From positions 12,115,011 to 12,179,010 of the forward strand of contig NC_135125.1 in NCBI RefSeq assembly GCF_050908995.1: a stretch of DNA of 64,000 nt, read 5' to 3'. The notes beneath the pieces were generated by a model. It did not search any database and was not told the origin of the DNA. It saw only the letters and a program-made list of their open reading frames with translations. The DNA comes from Andrena cerasifolii. Taxonomy: Eukaryota > Arthropoda > Insecta > Hymenoptera > Andrenidae. Shown here piece by piece: positions 37,759 to 50,400 of the stretch; positions within the stretch are counted from its first letter, which is position 1; each line of letters opens with the position of its first letter. The translations under genes were made by a program, and so were the position numbers.

Positions 37759-39139
37759 AATTTTTTTACTTTTTTGAAGTTTTTTACGGGGATCGGTATT
37801 ACCGCCCGTGGAAATTGGATCCTCGCGGAGCTGGAATAATTACAGGAGAGCTCTGTCGTAGCCGCTGCGAAAGGGGTGAAAGGTGCCTCGAAGGAAATTG
37901 TGATTTCATTCGCCTTTAATGACAGACAGTTTAAGGAGAAAGGGACCGTCTTGCCACGGACTTTAAAGCTCGGACGACAGCGATTGAAATGGGAACTTTC
38001 CTCCAGAAGTCTCCCAATTTCTTTAATTCTCTCGTCTTGCTCCCGCAGCTGCCCCTTTATTCCGCGGTATCGATCTCGCAGTTGCCAGGTCCCGACGACA
38101 CTGCCCGATTTTCTCTTACAGTTCCACTGTTCGTTCCTTCCACTTGCTCCATAACTCGTCTCGTCGGCTCGCCCATGCGAGCAACCGCTGTCCTCCGTCG
38201 AAATTGCGCCGCTCGGTTCGGAATCCGGCGCAAAAACCGGGACAGACGCCTTGGGAGACCCAGAAACGCATTCTTTCCCGGGTTGCTCCCCAGCACGGCG
38301 ACGTCGACGCCCGTGGCTCGGCAGGCGCCTAAAAACAATGAGGCAGGGTTGAACAGGGAAGCCGATGGCACGACGACGAGCGGCAGTCGCGGAGATCCAG
38401 CTCGCTATCTCGGTGGATTTTGCGTGCGCGGGTGTCCTTGCTGCGAGAGGGGACGAGCGGGATGAGGAAAAAAGGATCGTGAGAAAGGGTGAGGGAGAGA
38501 CAGCGGGGAGAAGCTCGGCGAGGGGCGCAGAGGGTGGAGGAGGGAACGCGGTGGTGGATCAATAGGAGTAGTTTTCAACGGCGCGCATGCGACGAGGGGA
38601 GCCAATGGTCGCGCGAGGGTAGTTTCGACGACCCGAGCCGCCCTTGGGCGACGGAGGAGGCGGCGGAGCGCTCGACGCCCAGGGCCGTCGTCGAGGGCAC
38701 CCACTGATAAAAACTTTCTACCCTCCCTTACCCCCTCTACCCACCCTTTTACTCTCCTTTACCGCCTTTTTTAATTCCTTCGAGCCGTGAAACTTTGCGC
38801 CAGACTTGCCCCGATCTCGTCGTACAAAAGCAACTGCGAGCGCAAAAATGCGCTGTCCAAGGACTTAAGATGTTGCGAGCGTGCGGGTTAACTCGAAATT
38901 CGTCGAACCAGCTCGGGCCTGGCCACTGCTGGCACCTCTCCCCTGCCCCTCTCGTTTTCGTATTCGCCAGGGAGCGTGTACGCTTGTTTGCCGAGAGGTT
39001 TTACCACGTCCGGATGCATGCTTTCCAGTGTCGGACAAGCACAGAGGCAGCACAGCCAGCGCAGGCCTGTTCGTAAGAACATCACGTATCTGTGCGACGT
39101 GGGGCATGCAGATTTCTGCATCCCTGCCTTTGTTGTTCG
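37759..39139. other. GC-rich non-coding DNA, no gene seen
   Basis: Dense CpG around 38.1-38.7 kb opens frames on both strands; none is supported. No transposon ends were seen before 39,140. Confidence 0.5.
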
Positions 39140-39144
39140 CGTTC

Positions 39145-40320
39145 CACAGTGGGGAAATTTTGCGATTTTATGGCCGAAACCACAAAAATAAATTTTTGAA
39201 TTTGACAAAATAAATGCAAATGTCAATTGAAGAACTAGTATGAGCATCAAATGCCTCCAATTTTACTGTTAAATAGTTTAATACAAAGCTCGTCTAGACT
39301 CTAAAATATTTATGTTCATGTGAGGTTAGAACGATCGCAAATAATTAATCTTGATTTTCGAGTTCTTCAAACATTTATGTTGTATTATCCAAAGTTCCGA
39401 AAATAATTTGAAGGCATGGATTCACTTCCTGATGGTGCGTAAGATATCTTTTTGTCCTCAAACTAATTATTTTTCGGTTTTTAATATGTAATTTATACAA
39501 TTTTTAAAGTAGTGTTTTAGAAATAACCTTTTCATATAAGATCAATTTTCATTACGTAAAACACTTATAAATCCCATAATATCCTGCAATGATTTTCAAT
39601 CCTATTTTACGTTGGACTATTTTCATTCTATAAATGCAATTATTAATTGCTAATAGTTGCTACTCTTGTAATTATATGAATTTTTTAAACACGATCCCGT
39701 GTGTCTTGTATAACATGCGACATAACTGTGACCGGGACTGGTTTACACGTTGTACATTACAAACCTTTTTATTCTTTTTTAAACGATTTTATTCAGCTTC
39801 GATCCTCTGGTTGATTGTTTATATTAATAGATTTCATGTTATTTTACAAGTAATATCAAGTGGTTACGCAGTAGATGTTAAAAATTTCAAATATATGCTG
39901 TAGAAACGGCAAAATTATTTGTTGCATTATATCCTTGATACATGATGCCTACTACAGTACACAAAAGTTTAATTCATGGTCCTCGCATAATCGAAAATGC
40001 TGTCCTTCCAATTGGATAGCTTTCGAAGGACGCTTAAGAAGCACAGAATCAGGATATTAAAAAGTACCGACAAAAATTTTCTCGAAAATGCTCAAGGTAA
40101 AAAACTATGGAGGATGTTTTCAATTGGCTTCTATTATCGTCAGATCCACTCATACATCAGAACGTAAAAGTGCCGAATTTTATATATTAAAAATAAGTTT
40201 AGAGGTTTTGAGCACAAAAATGCATATAGTTCTTCAATTTACATTTGCATTAATTTTGTCAAATTCAAAAATTTCATTTTTGTGGGTTTGGCCATAAAAT
40301 CGCAAAATTTCCCCACTGTG
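39145..40320. mobile_element. Transib-like non-autonomous transposon (1,176 bp), CACAGTG ends
   Basis: Both ends begin CACAGTGGGGAAATTTTGCG, and the inverted repeats extend about 92 bases. A perfect 5-bp duplication, CGTTC, flanks it (39,140-39,144 and 40,321-40,325). Established features of Transib elements are a 5-bp GC-rich target duplication and a terminal heptamer close to CACAATG, related to the V(D)J recombination signal CACAGTG; here the heptamer equals the recombination-signal heptamer exactly. ACAAAAATA and ACAAAAATG, resembling the A-rich nonamer, follow each heptamer after 30 bases rather than 12 or 23. The interior is AT-rich with no RAG1-like transposase frame, so the copy is non-autonomous. 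The class call is from ends and duplication length only. Confidence 0.8.
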
Positions 40321-40325
40321 CGTTC

Positions 40326-42599
40326 GCGCGATTCCGGCCGTTGCTGCACGATCGGGCTCGATTTTGCATGGGCGATCAGGCAACGGCAGCTGTTCCCCGA
40401 TCGCGAAACGCGCTTTCCTCGCCTTCTGGAGATGTTAAGGGGATCCAAGGAACAAGTGCTTGCACTGGCTGCCGCGCGAAGTCTGTGCGTGTGTGCATGG
40501 CTTATTTTCTAAAAAAATATCAGATGGCTGTAGCCGAATTCAGTCTGTTTGCAAAAGAAAAAGAGGTCTCGACTGTCCTCCGATTTCCTTGAATATTGAT
40601 AAGGGAACGAATTATAGGCCCGACAATTTCCCCGCCAGTGTGCCTACATATTTAACGGGTGGTTTATGCCGCGACCCGTGTAACATTATCGTATTACCGC
40701 CGTTGCTATAGAATTCTGGCGCACGCTGCCGAGCACTGCATGGAAACGGGGGTGTTTGATCCTATCGCTTTGCGTTCGCGTTATCTAACGTATCGATATT
40801 TAACGAGTGGCTCTCAAAGCCCCGTGCTTGCCGTCGTACTTGTTCACGTTTACACGCGAAAGATTTCCTTGTCGAAACGCTCCGGCACACCGTTCATAAT
40901 TAAAGATCGGGCGGCGTTCACGATTGTCTAAGCTCGCGCATTAACGCGACATTACAAGCGTCGTAACGTGTTTATTACGCCCCGTCGATCCCAGCGAAAA
41001 CACCGCAGGAGAACGTTTAGGAAGCTGTCATCAAAGATCCGCGCGTTAACGGGAGTGAACGCGGAGATCCATTTACCAAGGGAGCAGGAACGCTGCCGAT
41101 AATTAGCGACCACCAGCTCCTCGATTTTGCCGCAGCAATAATTGAAAATTCTTCGCCTTCCACGTCTTCTCCTCTCTCCTTTTCTCTAGCGGCGCGTCGA
41201 AAGGGTACCCCAGCGATCGAGACGATCGCACTCCCTATCTCCCGTTGCAATCTCCTCGTTACCAATTAGTCCTCGGTGTAACGAGCGATTATGCGCCGCT
41301 CGGGCACCGCATGATAGCTAGTTGTCAGTAACGAACGAGAAAAGAGATTCCCGATGCTTTATGAACCACGCCGAGTCGATCGATTCGGATGAAGGTCGCT
41401 CCGAGACGTCCTCTTAAGGACAGTCACCTTTCTCTCCTTTGCTCCACTCCTCTTCGCCCCGATAAATTGATCGGCTTGTCGCGACCTTTCATGGAAGCAG
41501 GAGCATTAGACGCGGATGGAATTAGTGACCCAATTTGACGAGGATTCAGGAAGCCCGCGGGTCCTTGTTCCTCGGCAAGAAATTTTCAGAGTTTTCGAGA
41601 ATCTTTGAGATTGATAGTACATCGTCCTGTGCGTCGTCACGCAATTATGCGAGTAGGTTTCTAGGAAGACAAGCTCGTAAATCCCGTCGTTATAAACTTT
41701 AGTCACGACGGTCAGTGATTCGTGACGGCATTAGCTAGCACCTGTACAGGTGGCACGAGGGGGTCGAGAGGGGCAGGTGTAAACGACCCACGCGACCGTT
41801 CACCCTCCTCTTCAACCCTTCGGTGAAATTTCAGCACGGTCGCGTCGCGGCAGGTGCAACAGCATCGCGTTCTAGACCGAGATAACGCGACATCGGCCGG
41901 TTGACGAGCCCTCGATTGAAATTCCCCGCCCAGCTCATTAGTGGTCCGTGCCACCGCGAATCGACACACCTAATTGCATATTGGGCGGTGGTCGATTGAA
42001 AATTATCGCGAAATTCGTCGGGACGGCTCCAAGTTCTGATTTTCATCGACGAAACGGCCAACGGATGCGAGGAGGCCATCGAAGCTTATTAGCGGCGAGT
42101 CGATGGAATAGCATCGAACGATGGCAGCAGAAATCTTTAGGGCCATAAAAAAAGAGGAGAATTCTGGCTTCCCTGACTTTAGCCAGGGATCTGGAGCTCT
42201 GGCGCAATTACTGGTAGTCACGAGGATAGCGCTGAATTTCCAGCTGACCGCTGATAGCGCAAGATATTAGCGGGGCCGCGTGATTTCTGGACTGACATTT
42301 AGACGTTGCTAAATGGAGTCTAAGTAAACCGAGGCTGCGGGCCAAGGAAGCCAAACTTACTTCCATGGTTAGCACGTTCGCTGTAGTCGTGGTTCCTGAT
42401 ACATCACTCGCATCTCACAGTATCTCGTAAGGAAACCTTCCCAGCCCGAAAACTCGAGCGAAGTTTCATCTGAATCAGAATTTTGCGGGTAGAGAACCTT
42501 TTCTTGTCAGCGACGACGAGCCAGAGGTGTGGTAAAGAGAGCTGCAGCGTATAAGAAACTCGTTACTCGTTATAAAATGCTTAATCGTGGCGAGGGAAG
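40326..42599. other. GC-rich non-coding DNA, no gene seen
   Basis: No exon or element was recognised. Sequence becomes increasingly CpG-dense toward 42.6 kb. Confidence 0.5.
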
Positions 42600-43922
42600 C
42601 GCCCGCTCTCCTGGAGGAAACGCGGTGGCGAGAAAAAGTCCATTTGCCACGTGATTTGAGCCGTCCGCGGTTAACGAGCCGACGACGGAGTCGCCTCTCG
42701 CGGAGGTGTAGCGTCGCCCCGTCCGCCGGCGTTTCTTTTTGCGCGCAGCCTCGCCTTGGTCGCGCGTTTTGCGTGTCGAGATGCGCGCGCGCAGGCCAGT
42801 TTGAAATTCGTGGCGCGGCGTGCCGCGCGGATCCTCCTCGGGGGCTGCGTTCCTTCCTCTCTCGGCTTTCGTTCCACGTCCGTTCGTTCGTTGGGTTCGT
42901 TCGCTCTCGCCAGCTCGCCGGCCTCGGCTCCGCTCGTGTGCGAGTCGATGTAAGGTCGGAGTGTCGTGCCGCGAAGGGAGTGTCGCCGGGCACCTCTCGA
43001 CGCCCTCCCGAGCCCTGCCTCGCTCCGCAAAAATACCAAGCTACTCGGCCGCCGCGGCCGGCCCCACGACGATGGTGTTCTCCGTGCCGATGCTGACTGG
43101 TGTCGCCGATGGCCAGCCGAATTCGCGGCTCGTCGGCTCCGTTCCCTGATCGAGGGCAGTGCACTTCGCGAATTAGACACTCGCGGGCACCGTTCGCGCG
43201 GCTGGATCGTCGACAACGTTCGAGTGTGTCTCGTTTCTTTTGGACGCGGTGGTTCGAGAGCGTCGAGCACTTCGCACCTTCACTGGTACCGGTCAAGCAA
43301 CTCAGCGGACTTCGATAGAGTGACTCTAGTAGGGCTCTTTCGATCCATCCTCTCTCCGAGACTGCCTTCTGTTTACGAGCACAAGGAAAAAGGCCACGGG
43401 CCCGTGTTTTCGAGCCTGAAGGACGATTGCTGGGAAGCAGAGCCGGGCCGCGGTGTCGAGAAGATGACGAGACGCGCCAGAGGACGGTAGTTCTAGATTG
43501 GCAGGGATGTCCTCGTGACATGTTACCCCGTGACCATTGCTGGCGCGACTACAACGTCCTCCGCGGAGAGGATCGTCTGCTGGTGCACGGATCGAGCGAG
43601 GATAACTGCCGATCGGTGTCCTTTCATCCACGTGGAGTCGAGTACCGCCTGCTCCCCCTGGTGCAGGTGAAGCCTGATTTCACGCTGCCGTATGTCCTCT
43701 GCTGGCGGCTGCCCAGCGCGATCCACAGGGTCCACCTTCCGTTCCATCATCATCAGCACCGACAGCATCACTATAGGCACCGTCGCCAGAGACGTCGTCG
43801 ACAGCTTCAGGCAGTGGGAACGCCTCGAAGACACCTTGTCCCGTTCCCGTCGAGGTTCCCATCGTCGTACGGTTGTAGCTTGCAGCGCGGTGACCTTCCC
43901 GTGGTGCCTGGTATGGAAACAA
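42600..43922 (+). other. Candidate promoter / first exon ending in a splice donor
   Basis: This is the most CpG-dense and GC-rich part of the window and ends at AACAAG before gtgagc (43,923). Two overlapping + frames are open up to the donor. One runs from an ATG at 43,520 in acceptable context (gacATG) with a His/Arg-rich run (HHHQHRQHHYRHRRQRRRRQ). The other runs from an ATG at 43,692 with strong C/G third-base bias (for example IIISTDSITIGTVARDVVDS). A short upstream frame starts at 43,072. A minus-strand frame (43,523-44,035) is also open, so the coding strand is not proven. The stretch may be a long 5' untranslated first exon. No protein family was recognised. Confidence 0.3.
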
Positions 43923-43928
43923 GGTGAG
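43917..43928 (+). other. Splice donor candidate (CAAG|gtgagc)
   Basis: AACAAG|GTGAGC is a close match to the donor consensus and closes the GC-rich candidate first exon. If used, it opens an intron extending at least to the ratchet-like site at 61,475, about 17.5 kb downstream. Confidence 0.4.
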
Positions 43929-46435
43929 CCACGAATAGTTCGGTCGGGCCGAATCATGCTCGGTATGCGTGCCGCCCTTTGAGAAGCACGGACGAAATTG
44001 TCGCGCCCTCCCGAAACAGTAGGTACTCTAAACAACGTTTCTACTCGTTCACCAAGTTAAGCACGCCTTTAAATTCGACTTCGATACATTTCTCTTTCGT
44101 TTTCCCTTCGAAAGAGGAAGGATCGATACCCCCGCGTCGGGCAGAAGAGCAAAACCGTTGAAGGCCGCTTCTGATTGGCTAGGAAGCTGAAGGCGAGATA
44201 CAGTTTCGCCGACGTGCTGTTTCTTTTTTGTCCGTCAAACCCGATCTTCCCTTATCATTAACCCTCTCTCCGCCTCTTCCGTCTTCGCGAGCCTTCGGAC
44301 TCCGTTCGCCTCTCGCACGATTCTTCGTGCCTTCCAATTAGCCGCGCGACATCGCTCCTTAATTCGATTTTGCATCGGTGATTCCTCCGCTGCCGAAGGA
44401 GTCGGGGTTAATTATTGGAGAGGAAACTCGAGAAGATGCAGTTAATAGCGCTTAACTGCGAGCAATTTGCTTCCCCCTCGCGTCTCGCGACACCCTTCCA
44501 CGACACACGTACGGTCAGACCCCCCGCCTCCGGGCACACCCTTGCACGGTTCTGACAGCAAAATAGAAACATTTCGTCGTCACCTCGCGGCTCGAAATTC
44601 GACACCGAGCAGATGTCGGTACAATGCTGTAGTAATGTCGCTGATTAGCATACAGTGGAGTCAACCTTGCGCTGAACTCGATTCGCCGATCGTATCAATG
44701 GCATAGTCTTACGACTCCCGAGTGTAGTTTCTTCAGCGACTTCATGCACAGCGTCGAATTAGTAATAATTAACACTTTATCCACGAGAAAGAAGGGAGGA
44801 TCGATCCCAACGAACTCTGCCACCCTATGAAAATTCGATGCTTCCATACCGCGACATTTCTGCCTTTCATCAGGCCAAAAAACCAAGTCGATGCCTGCTG
44901 CGCTGGCTGGTGGCTGTCGACGGATTTCTTCGTCTTCGCTCCACGACCTCCCGCTGCTCCGGACACTGAACTCCTCGCGGGCAACAGTTTCTTTCCAACC
45001 GGACTTGAAAAGTGGAGTGATCCTTCCAGCCGGCTGTCCTTTGCGCCGCGAACTCACTGGAATATTAATCGAGCTGTTTGTCTCCGCGCTCCTCAGACCC
45101 GCGAATGTAATAATACTCGTGCTAGATATCGTCTCGAAACCGCGAGCGAATACCAATACTGGGCATCGTCTGTCATTTAACTCTCGACACGTAACTCGCC
45201 TCGTTTCCTACAACAATTCTCCTCCCTTCGAACACGGGTAACCTTGTTTACGCGACATTTTCCGTGTGGCTTGGAATCTCTCTTCCGGGCGAAAGCTCGT
45301 TACGCGCCCCGGCGCAGAAACAACGGAAAGGCGGAAAAAGCGGGGGCGGAGGATTTCGCTGACCGTTCCACGGTAAAGCATTTCCAGCAGCTGAGCTGGC
45401 AACTGGCAGTGGCTTAAAAGCTCCCCGAAGCTCCGAGCTATCAGCGATTTCTTTTTAAGTTTTTACTTCCATTCCACCGCGAGCTCCTTGGAAAACTACC
45501 GAAGGCGATGAATCCCTCGATAGCAGCCTCGATCTCCGTATTTTTTCCCGCGTTATTGCCATCCATCTCAGTCCTATACATCGCTCCCGAGACTACCCGA
45601 CGTTTCAGCGAAGCTAGCCAAGTGCCTCCCTCGGTCGTCGAGCAATCAAGCACCAAGTCGCGCGGCCGTTCCCCCGCGGAACGCTCGCGAATAATAAAAT
45701 TCATCGAATGTAACGCGATTCCGCCACGGTGGTCGTGCTGAAAAATGCAGGAGGCGAATATCGTGTTGTCGCGAGTGTCCGCTGACACAGTTGTTATTTC
45801 CTTGTTAAAAATTAACGAGTTGCCGGACCCCGATCCACGGCTACACTCTATCGCGGACCTGGCAATTTATCAAACGTATTAAGCGTCATTCATACCGGCG
45901 GTGAAGCCGACGCCGCGCGATATTCACAGGGGAATATTCAATTAACGCCGTGTGTCGGTAGACACCCGCCGATTTTTTCGCTTTTCTCCGAATGCATAAT
46001 TCAGCAGGGGTTTTCGCTCGGTTCCCGAATACCTAAAGTAGACTGCGGGCAAGGGTCGATGAGATCAGGTGATTGATTGTACCGTGCATAAAGAGCCTCG
46101 CCTTCTTTCGAACTGCAAAACTTCGAGAAGACTGCCTAAATGCTCGTTGGAATTCCGTCGAGCACCGTGTCACGATCGAGGCGATTTATGCGACCTTTCG
46201 CCCCCCTATTAGGTGCATTTTTTATCTCGGAATCTAAGCAATCTAAGCGAGCCGAGGGCATTACGCGAGGCCCGCGAAGATTCATGAGGTCACGGCATTC
46301 TGCAGCGGCGTAATTTCTGGGCTGCTTGCTGGCGGGGGGCGGGGGAGGGATTGTAATTTTTCAGGGACGCGTTCGTGTGCCACGGAAAGGGTCGGCCGCT
46401 ATCGTCGCAGCTGAAATTGCAACGTTCACGAAAGC
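43928..46435. other. Non-coding DNA, G-rich tract near its end
   Basis: No gene was seen. GGGGGGCGGGGGAGGG at 46,334-46,349 has four G-runs and could form a G-quadruplex on the + strand. It lies about 95 bases before the hAT insertion. Confidence 0.5.
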
Positions 46436-46443
46436 GGTAGGCG

Positions 46444-47461
46444 CAGGGCTTGAAACGGTTCCGAAAATAACTGTTTAAAACTGTTGTATAAAGGTTCTGA
46501 TTAAAACGGTTGTGGAGAACCTTTATACCGAATAACTGTTACGAAGAACCGACATTTCCAACTATTATCTGTTTCAGTTACGGTTCTTATTTCCCTCCTC
46601 ATATCGGTTCCATAACCGTTATTATTTCGGTTCTATATTGGTTCTGAAACGGTTCCAGAATAAATTCTTGTATCGACTTTTCCCTAATTGATATCATTAA
46701 TTATTGTAGCTGCAGATTGCTGTATATGTGCATATTTTTCACAAAATCCTTATAGAAACAGGAGATACATTTATACATATCATTGATTTCTAAGAAAGCG
46801 TTGAAATAAATGAAGCAGCCACATAATTTTCACACTCACACGCGCTATATTATTCAGGATAGGAAGTTAATAAATGGAAGTTTCATTTTCTTCTTTTAAA
46901 TATTTATTATATTTTATATGGTAGTTAATATAAAAATACAATATAATAGAATGAATCGTCAAATATAGTCTTGTGCTTTTTGTATATTTAAACGAATCAG
47001 TAGAATATCATTTATGATATCTGACTTCATTGACGTGCGATGGTGGTTCAAAATGAAGAAGTCAATAGTCCATTGCAACTTGTACATATTATCGGAATTC
47101 TTAAAGTACTTTCGTACAATAACACATCTTTTTCTACCCATTATTTTCTAAATTGTCTTAGCCTAATCTATCTATACTATGTAAATATTTGACTATTTAA
47201 CTATTCAATTATATCACTTTTACTATTTACACTACTATTGAACTATTCACAGTACTGTTTAATCACTAAATACTGAATATATAGAATATAGAACCGAAAT
47301 AATAACGATTATGGAACCGATACGAGGAGGGAAATAAGAACCGTAACTGGAACAGATAATATTTGGAAATTTCGGTTCTTCGTAACAGTTATTCGGAATA
47401 AAGGTTTCTCCATAACCGTTTGCAGAACCGAAATCGATATTATAACAGTTTTCAAACCCTG
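46444..47461. mobile_element. Non-autonomous hAT element (1,018 bp) with 8-bp duplication
   Basis: The left end reads CAGGGCTTGAAAC and the right end GTTTTCAAACCCTG, inverted. GGTAGGCG is duplicated exactly on both sides (46,436-46,443 and 47,462-47,469). An 8-bp duplication with CAGGG-type ends is diagnostic of hAT elements. The arms continue inward as imperfect inverted repeats of about 190 bases with many copies of CGGTTC and AACCG. Such short subterminal repeats are typical transposase-binding sites of hAT elements. The middle is very AT-rich and encodes no transposase. The undamaged duplication suggests insertion that is not ancient. Confidence 0.9.
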
Positions 47462-47469
47462 GGTAGGCG

Positions 47470-50400
47470 TTATCGATCCCGCGTGGTGTCCGTTGTGTAC
47501 ACGCCCGTCGCGTACGTACGTGGTCGTTATCGCCCTCTTAAAGCAAACGACACTTTATCTGGATAAACGGTGAATAAAAGGGACAGAGAAAAACTAACCC
47601 GATATCGCGTGGTATGAAAGCCAGCGAGATTCTAGGGCTTAACGCGTGTCCCTTGAACGGGGCAAGTTTACCCTTATTACGGTTCATGCGACGGGCAGAG
47701 ATTTTTTTCTTTGAATTATTCAGGCGGCTTTATCCACCCCGTCGCATAGCTCCTGGTTTCGGCGCGCAGTTTTCCGGGCGCCGCGTGCTCCGCTGCAGGT
47801 ACGGCCACAAAGGAGGAAACAAGGAGAAATTGACCTGGCAAGTAGTAGACACAGTGGAACAGGTTTGCCTTGGTCAGACGGAGAAGCCGCGCGCCGTAAA
47901 GATCCAAGTGAACAGGATCGAAAGCCTTTAGTAATTCGGAGTGGCTGCGAATGCTGCGCGGTCAGTTATTGTTGCAGCGATAGCGAACTTTTCAATAGGC
48001 CGCAGAAAAGCGCAGGATCGATCAAGCGTTGCAACAGTCTGGCATTAATAAGCGACTCGGACGGGATTCTTTCCTCGGATCCGGCGAGTTTCTTTCGCTC
48101 AACCTTCTCCCGCAAACACGTCGATTAAGCGTTATTATCTAGCAATTAGAAATTCATTGAGCGACCGCGCAAGATGAATGATCTTCCAATTCCTGAGCTC
48201 GTTCGCGGTGCATAGCAGGGAGATGTTGATTATTGAACACAGTGTGTTCTTGCTGGGACGAGTGATCGCGAAACTGGTTGCATAGTCCCCTTAAAAATGT
48301 CAGTCGCACGCAGACTGGCGAGTGTTGGAGTGGCGGGAAAAACGTTTGCCTAAAAAAACGTGATTTTAGCTCTCACAAGTCGGACCGTGCGCCCTCCACG
48401 CGATCGTGCTCTCTTTTCTATCGAGCGTGCTACGTTCCGCTTCATTGGCTCTTGAAAGCACTAGACCAACTGCCTTTTCAGAATATCCCCAAAGCACCGG
48501 AAGATTTTCAAAGAACTCCTGGAGCAATTGCTTCTCGAAATTCAAAAGTAAGGAAGGAGGAAGGAAGTAGCCTGCTTCTAAATCGCCTGGCACACGGAGT
48601 CGTGGCCACAGCCACTTTCGCGAACTTCGCGATCGTAGAAGAGACTCCGCAGTTGCGATTGGAAAATATTCGCTAGATAGGAGGTACTTCTCACTTCTGC
48701 TGCTTCTCTCGGAGACATCCTCAGTGCCCCTGCTGACGAAGAGAATTTCCACGCGCCCCGAGATGCTTAATAATCGCGGACAATCGCGTCGGTCACTTCA
48801 ATAAGAATCGCCCTGTTGATCGCGCGCGCTCGATAGAATATAAAATATGTTGCAGGAGCGATGGTATAACAGCGTGAGAATGATGCCGCGCAGAGATTCC
48901 TGTAAATTGTGCGCAGGTGTTGCGCCGTTTTCTTTTTCTTTTCATTTTTATCCTCCCCACGCGTATCGGCGCCTGACTTTGAGTAAGTGCGCTCGAGCAA
49001 GGCTGGATCCTGGATCCTAGAGCCTCCTGACGTGTCCTGCTCCGATCTCGCGGCTCGATCGAGCGTTCGTCGTGCCACAGGGGCGAAGATCGATCGATCG
49101 GCGAAAGGCTGCTCGGTGTCATTACGTTTTATCACAGGCATCCATGACGTCACGGAGCTATTTTCGATTACGCGTACCGTTAGCTGCAAGACGGTGGTGC
49201 GACGACCCGTTAGCGACGCTGAAATATCGCTGCACCACGATGCACGTGAATAATTTTCGCCCGCGGCACCTAAATCGATCCTGATCGATTCCCATTACAC
49301 CCCGCTCCGCGGCGAACTACCGATTTCGCGAACTTCAGCCGGCTCCGTTCCTCCCTCGCCTGTCTAATGGCCGAAGCGTTTAGTTTACACGATTGTGGAT
49401 GCTTAAAAAGTCGTTTCACGTTGTTGCTTAGCGCGCGTCTACGCGAACAGGCTGCCGGCCACTTGTGTTTTTACACGTCACAGTCTTGTGCACCTGCGGA
49501 ACTTATTTGGAATTACGCGTTTCCTGTGCACGCCTCCCGCTCACCCTTTCCCTGCCCGAGGATCTTGCGTTCCCGAGGAAATAGTTACTTACGATCGGCG
49601 ACTCGCTGTTGGCGAGACTGTCCGTCCGAAGTAATTGCGACCATTGTTCAGCGTTTCGTCGGACGTCTGCCTACGACTAGGCGACGCGTATACGTGCATG
49701 CCCTCGGCGCGATAACGCCCGAAGCATCCTATTTTGTAGCAGCCAAATAGCAGAGGAGTAGGAAGGCTCCGGGTCAGGAGCCGAATTGGACGCGGCAATG
49801 ATACACGATACACGATATCGCGCGTGCTTTGCAACGTATTTGTTGTATCGCGCTCCGCCACCCACAGCGCTCTCGCAACCCCCTGCCAGGCGAATTTATT
49901 TACACGTTAATTTCCATCGGTCGCGAAACACGGGGCTGGGAGAGGGGGGGGGGGTCTAGATTAAATTACCAAACAAAATCCCCGGATGCACGTGCAGCCG
50001 TGACGGGCTTGCTCGCGATCGCCGAGGCGATCAAAGCGCGGTGCCAATTTGCGTCACGTGTGATTTAGTCGCGTGCTGCGCTGGCTGCGTTCGTGCGAAA
50101 CGGAATAGCGGATCAGTAGGTAAAACGAGCCTCCTTCAAAGACGCTCTCGAGCCATTGCCGAGGCAGCCGGCGTCCTCCAATTACGAATCCTCCAAATTC
50201 CCCACGGACTGAATTATTCCCAGATTGCTGCATATCGATAGCTCTTTTCTTCCTTTTCACTCCAGCGGCTCGCGATTCTTTTCACCCTTTATCACCGTAC
50301 ACGATTGGTACCATTTTACCGGGGGTCTTTTTTTGCTCATATTTGAGGGGAGGCAAGGAACAGGGTGGTTGGAACTTGGAATTCGCGTCACGCGCATCCT

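Noticed and set aside
42475..43521. 348-codon open frame on the minus strand
   Set aside because: Arg/Ser-rich, low-complexity composition in the most CpG-dense part of the window, where stops are rare; no splice or domain evidence, and + strand frames overlap it.
48280..48300. TAGTCCCCTTAA resembling the right end of the 19-kb TTAA element
   Set aside because: Single short match without a partner end or an AT-rich body; probably chance.
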